A stretch of DNA of 52,301 bases from Firmicutes bacterium HGW-Firmicutes-14. GTDB lineage: Bacteria > Bacillota > Thermincolia > Thermincolales > UBA2595. Position numbers and translations under genes: made by a program. Each line of letters begins with the position of its first letter. The stretch's first letter is position 1. Location of the stretch: assembly GCA_002840275.1 (NCBI GenBank), contig PHAB01000022.1, forward strand, positions 1 to 52,301. Reading direction: 5' to 3'. The notes beneath the pieces are model-generated. The model had not been told where the DNA came from. It saw only the letters and a list, made by a program, of their open reading frames with translations, and ran no database searches. Shown here piece by piece: positions 13,786-20,885 of this stretch.

Positions 13786-14664
13786 TTACTTCAGATCTTC
13801 CGGACCGCTTATGCTGGAATCATCCCTGACAATCAGCTGAGCACCGGAATAGTAATAGGGGTCTGTAAAGTCCACAACCTCTAAACGCTCATCAGTAATG
13901 GCCATACTTCCGAAAATACCGTCATACCGGCCGCTTCTCAGACCTTCAAGAATTCCGCTCCAGTCAGTGGTTACGGGTTCGTATTCCACCCCGAGTCTTG
14001 CGGCAACTTCCTTGCCTATTTCCACATCGAAACCTGTCAATTCATCTTCATCGGTAAAATAATTGAAGGGGGGATAACCACCACTCATGGCGAAACTGAT
14101 TTTCCCTGCCTTCTTAACCCTTTCAAGGCTGTCATCAGTTGCAGTCTCCTCATTGGGGAAGGTCTTCTGATAGTCCACTCCGTTCAGGATGTTTTCATTG
14201 AAGTATTTTTTGCTGATCTTTTCATATGTACCGTCTTCAATTATTTCTGCAAGGGCTGTGTTTATTGCCTGTCGTAAGGCATCATCCTCCTGCCGGACAG
14301 CAACAGCAATGGTTTCTTCGTAGAGCAGGCCACCGGCCAGCTTAAGGTTGTCATAACCGGCTTCTTTGATGGCAATTAACCCTACCAGCCTGTCGCTTAT
14401 CACACCGTCGATCCTTCCGTTGGTCAGTTCCCATAAAGTAAGATTATCATCCTTATATGTCTTTACTTCTTTTATCTTGCTGAACTTATTGGCTTCCCCC
14501 TCATAAGTGGTACCCAGGGCAACACCGATTACCGGCGCTTCCTCAGCATTCTCGCCTCCCGCACTGCCGGAAGTGTCATTTTGACCACCGCACCCAATAA
14601 GTAAAGCCCCCAGCATTAATGCCATTACGGCAAGACTGATATATTTAAAATATTTTTTATTCAT
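13786..14664 (-). CDS. Circularly permuted family-3 solute-binding lipoprotein
   Basis: The 292-residue protein has a lipoprotein signal (ALMLGALLIGC, Cys 25) and a short Ser/Gly linker. Then comes what is normally the second half of a family-3 amino-acid binding protein: IGVALGTTYEGEANKF at about 45, TNGRIDGVISDR, and ending EIIEDGTYEKISKKYF at about 157. Only after this comes the normal first half: LERVKKAGKISFAMSGGYPPF, GFDVEIGKEVAARLG, WSGILEGLRSGRYDGIF and DFTDPYYYSGAQLIV. The protein stops at ISGPEDLK, exactly where an ordinary member would continue with GK-IGV. So the two halves are swapped around the hinge. All expected blocks are present once, so function is probably kept. It leads the amino-acid ABC operon. 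Confidence 0.9.
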   Translation of the reverse strand: MNKKYFKYISLAVMALMLGALLIGCGGQNDTSGSAGGENAEEAPVIGVALGTTYEGEANKFSKIKEVKTYKDDNLTLWELTNGRIDGVISDRLVGLIAIKEAGYDNLKLAGGLLYEETIAVAVRQEDDALRQAINTALAEIIEDGTYEKISKKYFNENILNGVDYQKTFPNEETATDDSLERVKKAGKISFAMSGGYPPFNYFTDEDELTGFDVEIGKEVAARLGVEYEPVTTDWSGILEGLRSGRYDGIFGSMAITDERLEVVDFTDPYYYSGAQLIVRDDSSISGPEDLK

Positions 14665-14784
14665 GAAACCTTTACTCCTCCTTCTTAAATATTTTCGACA
14701 TTCCTGATGTCCCGGTTTAAACCGGTGGACCGATAATAAGTATCAATTGTTTATATCTCCCCCTTTCCAAAATAAAAATAGGCA

Positions 14785-14828
14785 CTCTAACCCTCTTCCA
14801 ATTTGGTTGGAAGAGAGTTAGAGTGCCC
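14785..14828 (-). terminator. Leader terminator before the binding-protein gene
   Basis: On the minus strand a stem of about 20 bp begins GGCACTCTAACTCTCTTCC and closes GGAAGAGGGTTAGAGTGCC, then TATTTTTATTTT. It lies between the leader RNA and the ABC operon, about 120 bases before the start codon, the place for an attenuator. An upstream GAGTCC could pair with the stem's GGGCACTC around an AGGC-GAA-GCCT hairpin, giving a possible antiterminator. Confidence 0.85.
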
Positions 14829-15122
14829 AGGCTTCGCCTTTTGGACTCACCCTAGACCATTTACATGATCTATTCCCAGCCCTGCTGACAGAACTGAGAA
14901 AGGCCCCAGCTCTCAAGGGGTTTGGGTTTTTCAACTCCGGGTTCGGTGGATTGGTACCGGTTCATCTTAAACAGAGATTGATACTCTATGTAAACACTTA
15001 CGGATATCCGCTGCGGTCCCGGTTCCCAGGAATGGACCGGAGCATATACCTGCTCGCATTTGCACCTACTGCCCGTGTCTACTTCACCATCTCCTTGAAT
15101 AGGGATACTACTGTTTACATAT
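14785..15122 (-). ncRNA. Structured 5' leader RNA (candidate riboswitch/attenuator) of the amino-acid ABC operon
   Basis: This 600-base gap (14665-15266) holds no gene; on the minus strand it holds a promoter, a structured leader and a terminator. The predicted transcript starts at once with TATGTAAACA (15121-15112), which pairs with TGTTTACATA (14996-14987) to close a 135-nt domain. Inside are TATCC/GGATA, a hairpin GAGCA-ggtata-TGCTC, and CGGTCC/GGGACCG around TTCC/GGAA. A second, roughly 150-nt part follows, and then the terminator. I compared it by eye with lysine, SAM, glycine, T-box, cobalamin, M-box, GEMM, 6S, RNase P and SRP signatures and found no match. Class and ligand are unknown; an amino acid is a natural guess. 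Confidence 0.6.
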
Positions 15123-15128
15123 TTACTG

Positions 15129-15157
15129 ATAGTATTATTTTATATAAATAATGACAA
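15129..15157 (-). promoter_or_regulatory. Sigma-A promoter of the leader RNA and ABC operon
   Basis: TTGTCA (15157-15152) and TACTAT (15134-15129) on the minus strand are separated by 17 bp. The expected start near 15122 falls on the first base of the leader's closing helix, which supports both calls. Confidence 0.75.
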
Positions 15158-15266
15158 TAAAGCAAAAACGGTCAGCAGGTATATTTCCCCGATAAGCCCC
15201 TGTATCAAGGAAAACTTCCTGTTAAAACCGTAATATCTTCATTTCCCCCCATTAACTTGGTAAAAT

Positions 15267-16037
15267 TCAGCTTTTGAGCATTTCCCTTACCATTCTGGCA
15301 TTCCTGACTGCCTGTCCCTGGTAATGGTTATTAAGGCTGACAAAAACCCTTTCAGCCTTAGCCGCCAATTGTTTAATCCGGGGTACCCATTCGGAAAGTT
15401 CCTCTTCTGAATAAAGATAATTGTAGCGTTCAAAGGATTCTTTATGATTATACCACTTGACCTCATTGCGCCCGTGAAACCTTACATAACCAATGCCCGA
15501 GGTAAGGATGGTTACAGGTTTGACCAGTCCTTTAATATCAGGTTCATCAACACAGACATATCCGATTTCTGCCCTTCTAAGGGCTTCAAAGGTAGTTTCA
15601 TTAATCCATCTCTCGTTCCTGAATTCCACTGCGGCAGGAACCCCCTCCAAACATCCGGCCAGCCACTTCACATACTCGATATTAGACTTGCTGCAATGAA
15701 AAGAATATGGAAACTGGACAAGAATCCCGCCCAGTTTGTCTGATTCGGCCAGGGGCTGTAAGGATTCCATGAACCGGTCATAGTCTTCTTTGGAGGCAGA
15801 ACGCTCATGGGTCATGGAACGGTGGGCTTTGACAACAAACCGGAATTCCTCAGGCGTCTTTTGGGCCAGGTTCCACATCATATATTTATTTGGCATGCTG
15901 TAATATGTGGAGTTCACCTCGGTAAACATGAATTCCCGGGCATAATACTCCAGCATCTCACCTTTTTTGGTCCCTTCAGGGTAAACAGGGCCGATCCAGT
16001 CCTGGTAACTGTAACCGGCAGTACCGACATAAATCAT
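15267..16037 (-). CDS. DUF72 (YecE-like) family protein
   Basis: The 256-residue protein starts MIYVGTAGYSYQDWIGPVYP and shows the DUF72 blocks YAREFMFTEVNSTYYSMP, FRFVVKAHRSMTH, GILVQFPYSFH, VEFRNERW and YVRFHGRN. It ends with FVSLNNHYQGQAVRNA. These give a TIM-barrel-like fold whose biochemical role is not known; some relatives have been linked to DNA repair or radiation resistance, but that is weak. Length matches the family. It stands alone on the minus strand, with GAGAGGAG about 12 bases before the start. The ABC operon follows after the leader promoter. Confidence 0.88.
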   Translation of the reverse strand: MIYVGTAGYSYQDWIGPVYPEGTKKGEMLEYYAREFMFTEVNSTYYSMPNKYMMWNLAQKTPEEFRFVVKAHRSMTHERSASKEDYDRFMESLQPLAESDKLGGILVQFPYSFHCSKSNIEYVKWLAGCLEGVPAAVEFRNERWINETTFEALRRAEIGYVCVDEPDIKGLVKPVTILTSGIGYVRFHGRNEVKWYNHKESFERYNYLYSEEELSEWVPRIKQLAAKAERVFVSLNNHYQGQAVRNARMVREMLKS

Positions 16038-16156
16038 TATAGTCAGTGACTCCTCTCTGTGAAATCGAAAGCAATTTTCGTAACCGTGTCTGTTAGCAAA
16101 AATTTTATCACAAAATTCTATTGGGTCAATACTTATTTAACGATAATCTTCATATG

Positions 16157-16281
16157 TCCCTATAAGGGAAAACCCCGCCCAAGCAGGCGGGGTTTTAAAA
16201 TTAATAAGGGGCACCCTGTGTGCCCCTTGGGAGGGTGTTAACACCTTCCTCCACTTCCGTCAGGGTAGTTCGTGCTACCCT
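16157..16281. other. Cluster of five consecutive hairpins in an intergenic region
   Basis: Between the DUF72 gene and the next gene lie TCCC-tataa-GGGA (16157-16169), AAAACCCCGCC/GGCGGGGTTTT (16169-16198), AAGGGGCAC/GTGCCCCTT (16207-16229), GGGAGGGTGTTAACACCTTCC (16230-16250) and AGGGTAG/CTACCCT (16262-16281). The second looks like a bidirectional terminator. Five in 125 bp is more than needed to end transcription of one gene, and no gene on the plus strand precedes it. The last lies about 60 bases before the start codon of the following gene and could affect its leader. Confidence 0.65.
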
Positions 16282-16338
16282 TCTGATATTATTTTAACCC
16301 GGCTTGTGTTAAAATACAATAGGGGTGGAACAATTATT

Positions 16339-17046
16339 ATGTATACACAGGAAAAAATTGAAGCCCTGCTCAGGGCCAGGATTAACGAGGATGCATTCAA
16401 TATTGAGAGGGTATATTTCGTCAAAACCGACAGGAGATGCAACCCCAAAAAGGCCAATCCCATCAAGTATTCCTCCGGGAGCATCCCTGTCCTGGTATCA
16501 GCCCCCCATTCAGTAAGACATATCCGCCATAAGAAAATCAAAGCCTCTGACGAGTTTACCGGTTCCCTGGCCTGCATGCTGAACAGGCTCACTGACTGTC
16601 ATGCCCTGGCAGTAACAAAGCTGTATGGAGGGGACCCGAATTATGACAGTGACTGCATTTATAAGGAAGCGCTAAAAGAGGCGGCCCGGAAAAACCGGGT
16701 CAAACTGGTCATTGACCTCCACGGCGCATCCAGGGAACATAATTTTGACGTGGACATCGGGACCATGATGGGAGCTTCCCTTCTTGGCAAAAAACAGTTT
16801 CCGGTCCTTCTCAAAAAACACCTTAATGATTATGGTATAACCAGTATCTCTGAGAACCGGTTCACTGTTTCCGACCAGAATACGGTTACCCGTTACGTTT
16901 CCGGAATCCTGGAAATTCCGGCGATCCAGCTGGAAATCAACAGGAAATTTCGTGTACCCCACCAAAATGGCCTTGATTACTGCCGTCTTGCCGGAGCACT
17001 GACAGAATTCATCAAATCAGTGGGCATTGGGTATTCAGGCCGCTAA
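16339..17046 (+). CDS. N-formylglutamate amidohydrolase-like metallohydrolase
   Basis: The 235-residue protein contains VLVSAPHSVRHIR, LYGGDPNYDSDCIYKEAL, VIDLHGASREHNFDVDIGT and AIQLEINRKFRV. These are the metal-binding histidine/aspartate/glutamate blocks of the FGase superfamily, whose members cleave N-formylglutamate or related amides. The substrate is not clear because no histidine-degradation genes lie nearby. The ATG at 16339 follows GGGGTGG by 10 bases and is preferred over the start 11 codons upstream. It has no signal peptide and stands alone behind the hairpin cluster, with a weak stem-loop after it (17073-17103). Confidence 0.78.
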   Translation: MYTQEKIEALLRARINEDAFNIERVYFVKTDRRCNPKKANPIKYSSGSIPVLVSAPHSVRHIRHKKIKASDEFTGSLACMLNRLTDCHALAVTKLYGGDPNYDSDCIYKEALKEAARKNRVKLVIDLHGASREHNFDVDIGTMMGASLLGKKQFPVLLKKHLNDYGITSISENRFTVSDQNTVTRYVSGILEIPAIQLEINRKFRVPHQNGLDYCRLAGALTEFIKSVGIGYSGR

Positions 17047-17072
17047 AGATGATTTTGGTCTCAAATTGAAAA

Positions 17073-17103
17073 GACAGCCCTTTTTTCACAGGCTGCCTTT
17101 TAT
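17073..17103 (+). terminator. Weak terminator after the amidohydrolase-like gene
   Basis: GACAGCC (17073-17079) and GGCTGCC (17091-17097) pair with one mismatch and are followed by TTTTATT. Two small AGGC-tcgaat-GCCT type hairpins follow (about 17121-17155). Confidence 0.5.
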
Positions 17104-17170
17104 TCAGATATCAGGCTCGAATGCCTTTCTATTATGAGGCTAGAATGCCTTATTTTATCCATAGTATACC

Positions 17171-17275
17171 TTATTTTCCCCACAGTATGTAGAACAGTAA
17201 AATCAATGCACTGCCAACAGAAAGGGTCCCGACTATGGCGCCTGCAATTCGGTTTCCCAATGAATACTCGCTCAT
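17171..17275 (-). CDS. 34-residue single-span membrane protein
   Basis: An ATG at 17275 is preceded by an excellent GGGGGGAG site, 4 bases away. It opens a 34-codon frame beginning MSEYSLGNRIAGAIVG and ending FYILWGK. Residues 9-32 form one hydrophobic helix with short polar ends, as in many small regulatory or structural membrane proteins. I do not recognise the family. It lies alone between convergent and divergent neighbours. The ribosome site and clean membrane helix make it a plausible real gene. Confidence 0.55.
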   Translation of the reverse strand: MSEYSLGNRIAGAIVGTLSVGSALILLFYILWGK

Positions 17276-17397
17276 ACCACTCCCCCCTTTTTTAACCTAT
17301 ATTTATAATATTCGCGAAAAAGCAAATAAATCCTTCCAAATATGCCCGGGGAAATCTCTAAATATTTTGTATCATTGTGAGTAAAGGAAGTGTTCAG

Positions 17398-18003
17398 ATG
17401 CCGGATATTTATATTATAACCAACAGGCTGCAGGCCGGCCCGGAGAAGCTCTTACCGGTACTGGAAGAAGCGGTTCGGGCGGGTGTCGATGCTATCATCC
17501 TGAGAGAAAAGGACCTTCAGCCGGAAGAACTTTTCAGGCTGGCGGCTGAAACCAAGAAAATATGCTCCGGTACCGTAACCAGGCTGATTATTAATTCCGG
17601 CATCGATGCCGCTCTGGCCGTGGGTGCAGACGGTGTGCACCTGGGATATGGCAGTGTTCCGCTGGATGTGGCGAGAAAAATGATGCCCGGAAAAATTATC
17701 GGAGTATCGGTCCACAGTCCCGGGGAAGCCGTTTCTGCCCAGTCAGGGGGAGCTGGTTACCTCCTGGCAGGCCATGTCTTTGAGACGGCAAGCAAAAACG
17801 GGCAACCCGGACGAGGCATTGGGTTTATCAAAGAACTCTGTTCTCTTGTATCTGTTCCTGTAATCGCCATAGGAGGAATTAACCCGGACAATGCCGGACA
17901 GGTTATCAGCGCCGGGGCTTCCGGGGTCGCCGTCATGTCCCTTATAATGAAGGCAAATGACATTCGAGAAACCGTCGGGAAGCTGCGCAGATCACTTTCC
18001 TGA
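17398..18003 (+). CDS. tenI: Thiazole tautomerase TenI (ThiE-like TIM barrel)
   Basis: The 201-residue protein resembles thiamin phosphate synthase but has the TenI features. AIILREKDL and GADGVHLGYGSVP replace the synthase's acid-rich loop, and SVHSPGEAV, AGHVFETASKNGQPGRG and VIAIGGINPDN follow, very close to B. subtilis TenI. TenI aromatises the thiazole carboxylate in thiamin synthesis. No other thi gene or TPP riboswitch is in the window, so a salvage or side role is possible. The ATG at 17398 has AAAGGAAG upstream and is preferred over a GTG seven codons earlier. A divergent small membrane-protein gene lies upstream. Confidence 0.85.
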   Translation: MPDIYIITNRLQAGPEKLLPVLEEAVRAGVDAIILREKDLQPEELFRLAAETKKICSGTVTRLIINSGIDAALAVGADGVHLGYGSVPLDVARKMMPGKIIGVSVHSPGEAVSAQSGGAGYLLAGHVFETASKNGQPGRGIGFIKELCSLVSVPVIAIGGINPDNAGQVISAGASGVAVMSLIMKANDIRETVGKLRRSLS

Positions 18004-18036
18004 ACTGTTTAGTGAATCGTTTCGTGAACAGGCCCT

Positions 18037-18216
18037 TTATTTCTGCTCCACGGTTACCGTACGGGTATCGTTGTCCCAGTTAACCCGGTAACCGAAGGAT
18101 TCGGCCAGGGGCCTGATATGGATGAAAACCCTGTCATTTTTCATAACAGCAGGCAGGTCCATGTGTTTCAACACCCCATTCACATAGATAGCGGTGCTGT
18201 TGACGGTGGCGCTCAT
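18037..18216 (-). CDS. Stand-alone copper-amine-oxidase N-terminal-like domain
   Basis: The 59-residue protein is only the small beta-rich domain known as copper amine oxidase N-terminal: ATVNSTAIYVNGVLK, then RVFIHIRPLAESFGYRVNW and a final TRTVTVEQK. In Firmicutes this domain usually repeats in exported proteins that bind the wall or other proteins; here it has no signal peptide. The ATG at 18216 follows AAGGGG by 8 bases. A GTG nine codons upstream is possible. It could be a fragment of a longer secreted protein, because the upstream 200 bases (18217-18426) lack any recognisable gene. No function is claimed. Confidence 0.5.
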   Translation of the reverse strand: MSATVNSTAIYVNGVLKHMDLPAVMKNDRVFIHIRPLAESFGYRVNWDNDTRTVTVEQK

Positions 18217-18426
18217 GGCATCAGCCCCTTTTTGCAGGGTCACCTGCTGCAGTCGGCTGTCCCCCCAGTTTTTCGCCTGACATCCCCTCCTGTTTGAGCT
18301 TTTTAATGAAATAAATATTCAGGGGGGAGGGTAATTATTACGTGGGGTTGACCACTCTTACTGTCCGATCGCTAACCGGCGGGACTCACGGCAATAACCG
18401 GGGAATAAGCGCTAAACCCGATATCA

Positions 18427-19044
18427 TTAATAAACCCCGGTAACCAGGAAGAAAACAGCTGCACAGACCGCTATCCCGGCTGCCAGCTGAAGAGGGTTAT
18501 GTTTGTTCATGGCAAGCCGGGCCCAGCCGATAGGAATCAGAAGCAGAAAGAGCCACCAGAAGCGCCAGCCGTAGATATAGTTTACAGTGCAGAAAATCAG
18601 TGTATTAAGGCCGCCATGGAAACTGATTTTCCACTTCACGGTTATCAGGACCAGAGACAGTGTAGAAAGAAAAACCGCCAGGGTAATTACGAAAAGTTCC
18701 CGGTCCATAAAAAAGGTAAGAAGTACGGCAAAAGCAAATGAAACCATTGACTTGAGGGTGAATTCAATCCTCTTGTCTCTCTGACTTACATCTATATCAA
18801 ATTCTTTTTTAATCAGGACAAGATACATAAAATATCCGAAAGGGATCACAAAAACAAACACTAAAAGAACAGGGTAATATGCAGTCTGTTCACCCACAGT
18901 TAAATTTACGTTTTTCAACACCATCCAAATCATCAATGGCAGCCAGATTACCGGCTCTGCTACCCTTGAGATAATGCGTGCCGCCAGCAGTTTTTTAGCC
19001 GGCAGTTTTTTGTTTTGTCCCGCAACGCTGTTTTCTAAATTCAT
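18427..19044 (-). CDS. PAP2-like integral membrane protein
   Basis: The 205-residue protein has about six membrane spans. The polar segments recall a degenerate PAP2 phosphatase active site: RDKRIEF, WKISFHGGLNT in place of the PSGH motif, and WARLAMNKHNPLQLAAG in place of SRVYxxxHxxxDVxxG. PAP2 enzymes remove phosphate from lipid phosphates or pyrophosphates. Here the arginines and second histidine are partly kept, so activity is uncertain. Start ATG is preceded by AAAGGGCCGGGT. It is followed on the minus strand by the non-coding stretch before the small beta domain gene. Confidence 0.65.
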   Translation of the reverse strand: MNLENSVAGQNKKLPAKKLLAARIISRVAEPVIWLPLMIWMVLKNVNLTVGEQTAYYPVLLVFVFVIPFGYFMYLVLIKKEFDIDVSQRDKRIEFTLKSMVSFAFAVLLTFFMDRELFVITLAVFLSTLSLVLITVKWKISFHGGLNTLIFCTVNYIYGWRFWWLFLLLIPIGWARLAMNKHNPLQLAAGIAVCAAVFFLVTGVY

Positions 19045-19134
19045 ACCCGGCCCTTTTATAGTAATACTTTCCTGTATTAATTAATTCTTGCAGACAGGCC
19101 TGATACCTGCCGGTCTGGGGAATTTAGGGTGAAA

Positions 19135-20109
19135 TTATGGGCCGTAGGTTGGCATGGGATTAAGCCAACCCTTCATTTTGCCATACTTATAATAATCATC
19201 TGTCAAACCAATCTGCTCAAAGAGCAGGTCTTTGAAAATACCCCTGACCCGGTCATTAAATGTGCACTGTTTAAAAGCCCTGACATGAATGATAGCCGCA
19301 CTCTGAAAACCGATTAACAGGGTCCTGTACATATGATCATCATCCAGTATTTCGGTGTTTTCGGGGGTCGGGTTAACCTTTGCCGGCCTCTGGGGAAAAG
19401 GGATGCCGAAATGTTCCGCTTCTTTTTCCAGGACATCTACCTGCCGCTCCAGGGCGTTCAGCCCCATATCCAGGGTCTTCTTAAAGTCATAATCATGGGC
19501 AAAGTCATGGAAAAGCTGGGTGGTATAAATATTTGTATACCTGAATGTCAGATGGTCCCAGAGGCTTGCCACTTCAGCAGTGGACAGTCTCTCACTAACG
19601 TTTATAAGAACACTTTTATAAAGAGGAGGTGTTTCTGTCCAGCCTTTAAGTTTCAGGTACCTTAAGAACCTGTCGGCTTCTTTGATAGTTTTTTTTGTCA
19701 TTTTTACAATTTTTTTTCTTAATGAATCATTTGTCATACTGGTCCCTAACGCCCCGAGAAGGTTCTCGGTATGTTCCTGTAAATATAAAAAGATATCCCC
19801 GGCTATGTATTCATCGGTGACCACATGGGCGCCACCGGAGAGTTTTATGGCGCTCCTGTTTTGATCAGGTGATTTTACCGAGAATTTGTCCATCTCCCTT
19901 TCTAATATTGCTATGTTTTCCCCCAGGGATTTTTCAAAATATTTAATTAACAGTTTTAATTCCGGGTCATGGGCACCGTTGTTCCATATTTTCAGTTTCT
20001 CCACTGCCACATATTTGGAATTTAAGATGTCCCAAAGATTAAAGGCCTCCCTCACATCAATCAGCCTCTGCATACTTTCTGTCTTCTTACCCAGTAATGT
20101 CAGCACCAA
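19135..20109 (-). CDS. DUF3231 family protein (two ferritin-like repeats)
   Basis: The protein of about 324 residues is a tandem repeat: each half holds a helical bundle with LWDILNSKYVAVEKL or LWDHLTFRYTNIY, then a DFxxxxxxGL type segment and an acidic helix. The spacing and words match DUF3231, found in spore-formers and linked by context to sporulation or germination. The start is taken as TTG at 20109 (GTG at 20106 is equally likely), because AAGGGGGAAGG precedes it. A longer frame to 20232 would overlap the upstream membrane gene. It probably shares an operon with that gene, 24 bp upstream. Confidence 0.75.
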   Translation of the reverse strand: MVLTLLGKKTESMQRLIDVREAFNLWDILNSKYVAVEKLKIWNNGAHDPELKLLIKYFEKSLGENIAILEREMDKFSVKSPDQNRSAIKLSGGAHVVTDEYIAGDIFLYLQEHTENLLGALGTSMTNDSLRKKIVKMTKKTIKEADRFLRYLKLKGWTETPPLYKSVLINVSERLSTAEVASLWDHLTFRYTNIYTTQLFHDFAHDYDFKKTLDMGLNALERQVDVLEKEAEHFGIPFPQRPAKVNPTPENTEILDDDHMYRTLLIGFQSAAIIHVRAFKQCTFNDRVRGIFKDLLFEQIGLTDDYYKYGKMKGWLNPMPTYGP

Positions 20110-20132
20110 TTCCTTCCCCCTTATACCTTGTT

Positions 20133-20630
20133 CTAATACCGGTAAATTAACTTGTTGCTGTAAACACAGAAAAATCCGAGGGCACTCATAAGGGAAAAGT
20201 AATAAGTACCCAGCGAATGTGCTAACCACCATTTTTCCGGATCATAGGCCAGGAAACCCAGTTTTAAAGCGGCAATTTCAATAAAGGTGGCAACAACTGA
20301 CCAGGCGAGAATACTAAGGAAAACCAGCCAACGGTTCCTGGGCAGGAACCTGATCAGAAGAATTCCCAGAGTAAAGAATGGACCGGCCAGCACAAAAAGG
20401 TCTAATTCACCCAAATGAATCATAATGAACTTTTCCGTCCAAAACTTGTGGTAGATGAAAAACTGTTCTATTATACCACCTGTTATCATGGTCCATATCC
20501 CTACAGGCATGGTTTGCCAGAGGAAGCTCAGCGAACAGGTCAGCAGCACAAGGACCCAGGTTAAAACTGCCAGAAGCAGCCATGGAAGATTATATTTATC
20601 TAACAGATTGACTACGGTTTCAAGTCCCAC
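20133..20630 (-). CDS. CBO0543-like integral membrane protein
   Basis: The 165-residue protein has five or six hydrophobic segments and the pattern RFLPRNRWLVFLSILAWS, then EIAALKLGFLAYD with KWWLAHSLGTYYFSL near the end. This fits the CBO0543 group of uncharacterised membrane proteins of spore-forming Firmicutes. A GTG start at 20630 follows GAGGTGGGA closely. It precedes the DUF3231 gene, so both may act in sporulation or envelope processes. Function is unknown. Confidence 0.7.
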   Translation of the reverse strand: MGLETVVNLLDKYNLPWLLLAVLTWVLVLLTCSLSFLWQTMPVGIWTMITGGIIEQFFIYHKFWTEKFIMIHLGELDLFVLAGPFFTLGILLIRFLPRNRWLVFLSILAWSVVATFIEIAALKLGFLAYDPEKWWLAHSLGTYYFSLMSALGFFCVYSNKLIYRY

Positions 20631-20718
20631 TCTCCCACCTCATCCGGTAATCGTTATCAGGCTGGTAGTTGTTATAAGGTTTAATATTCCGCATTACGGG
20701 TAATTTTATTATTTCCAT
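20620..20718 (-). CDS. Possible 32-residue peptide upstream of the CBO0543-like gene
   Basis: A 32-codon frame from ATG at 20718 encodes a Tyr/Asn/Asp-rich peptide (KPYNNYQPDNDYRM) and overlaps the next start by 11 bases, which would allow translational coupling. No good ribosome site is seen, so it is only a candidate. The composition recalls spore-coat peptides. Confidence 0.25.
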   Translation of the reverse strand: MEIIKLPVMRNIKPYNNYQPDNDYRMRWESGT

Positions 20719-20731
20719 GGGGGTCTTTTTC

Positions 20732-20776
20732 TTCTGGTATCGGAGTATGACCCCAAGTTCAGGGCTCCGATACCAA
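20732..20776. repeat. Stand-alone hairpin sharing 35 bases with the IS end at the right edge
   Basis: Bases 20732-20766 are identical to 52242-52276, which lie in the right end of a tnpB-type element. Here the sequence closes into a perfect hairpin, TGGTATCGGAG (20735-20745) with CTCCGATACCA (20765-20775), whereas the copy at the right edge diverges after CAGGGCT. No tnpB reading frame adjoins it. It may be a solo guide-RNA-like relic or a small dispersed repeat. Confidence 0.65.
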
Positions 20777-20783
20777 ATAAAGG

Positions 20784-20808
20784 AAGCGTGACCGTTCAGG
20801 TCACGCTT
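20784..20808. terminator. Terminator after the poly-alanine gene
   Basis: AAGCGTGACC (20784-20793) and GGTCACGCTT (20799-20808) form a 10-bp stem with a 5-base loop. A short T-run follows on the plus strand and CCTTTATTT on the minus strand. Confidence 0.65.
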
Positions 20809-20885
20809 TTGCTGCTTAGTTCATTATTCCCGTCCGCTGCTGGTTTCTATTACCGGTTCTTCCGGGAGGGATTTTTTTAACAGCT

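Noticed and set aside
13786-14664. Binding protein as a frameshifted or truncated pseudogene
   Set aside because: The frame is uninterrupted, has a full lipoprotein signal and contains every block of the family once; only the order differs.
14785-15122. T-box, lysine or SAM riboswitch for the leader RNA
   Set aside because: No AGGGTGGNACCGCG T-box word, no lysine-riboswitch core and only a chance GGTGCNAAT-like match to SAM-I; the order of helices does not fit.
14951-15151. Plus-strand 66-codon frame in the leader region
   Set aside because: No ribosome site, and the bases are explained by paired helices of the minus-strand RNA.
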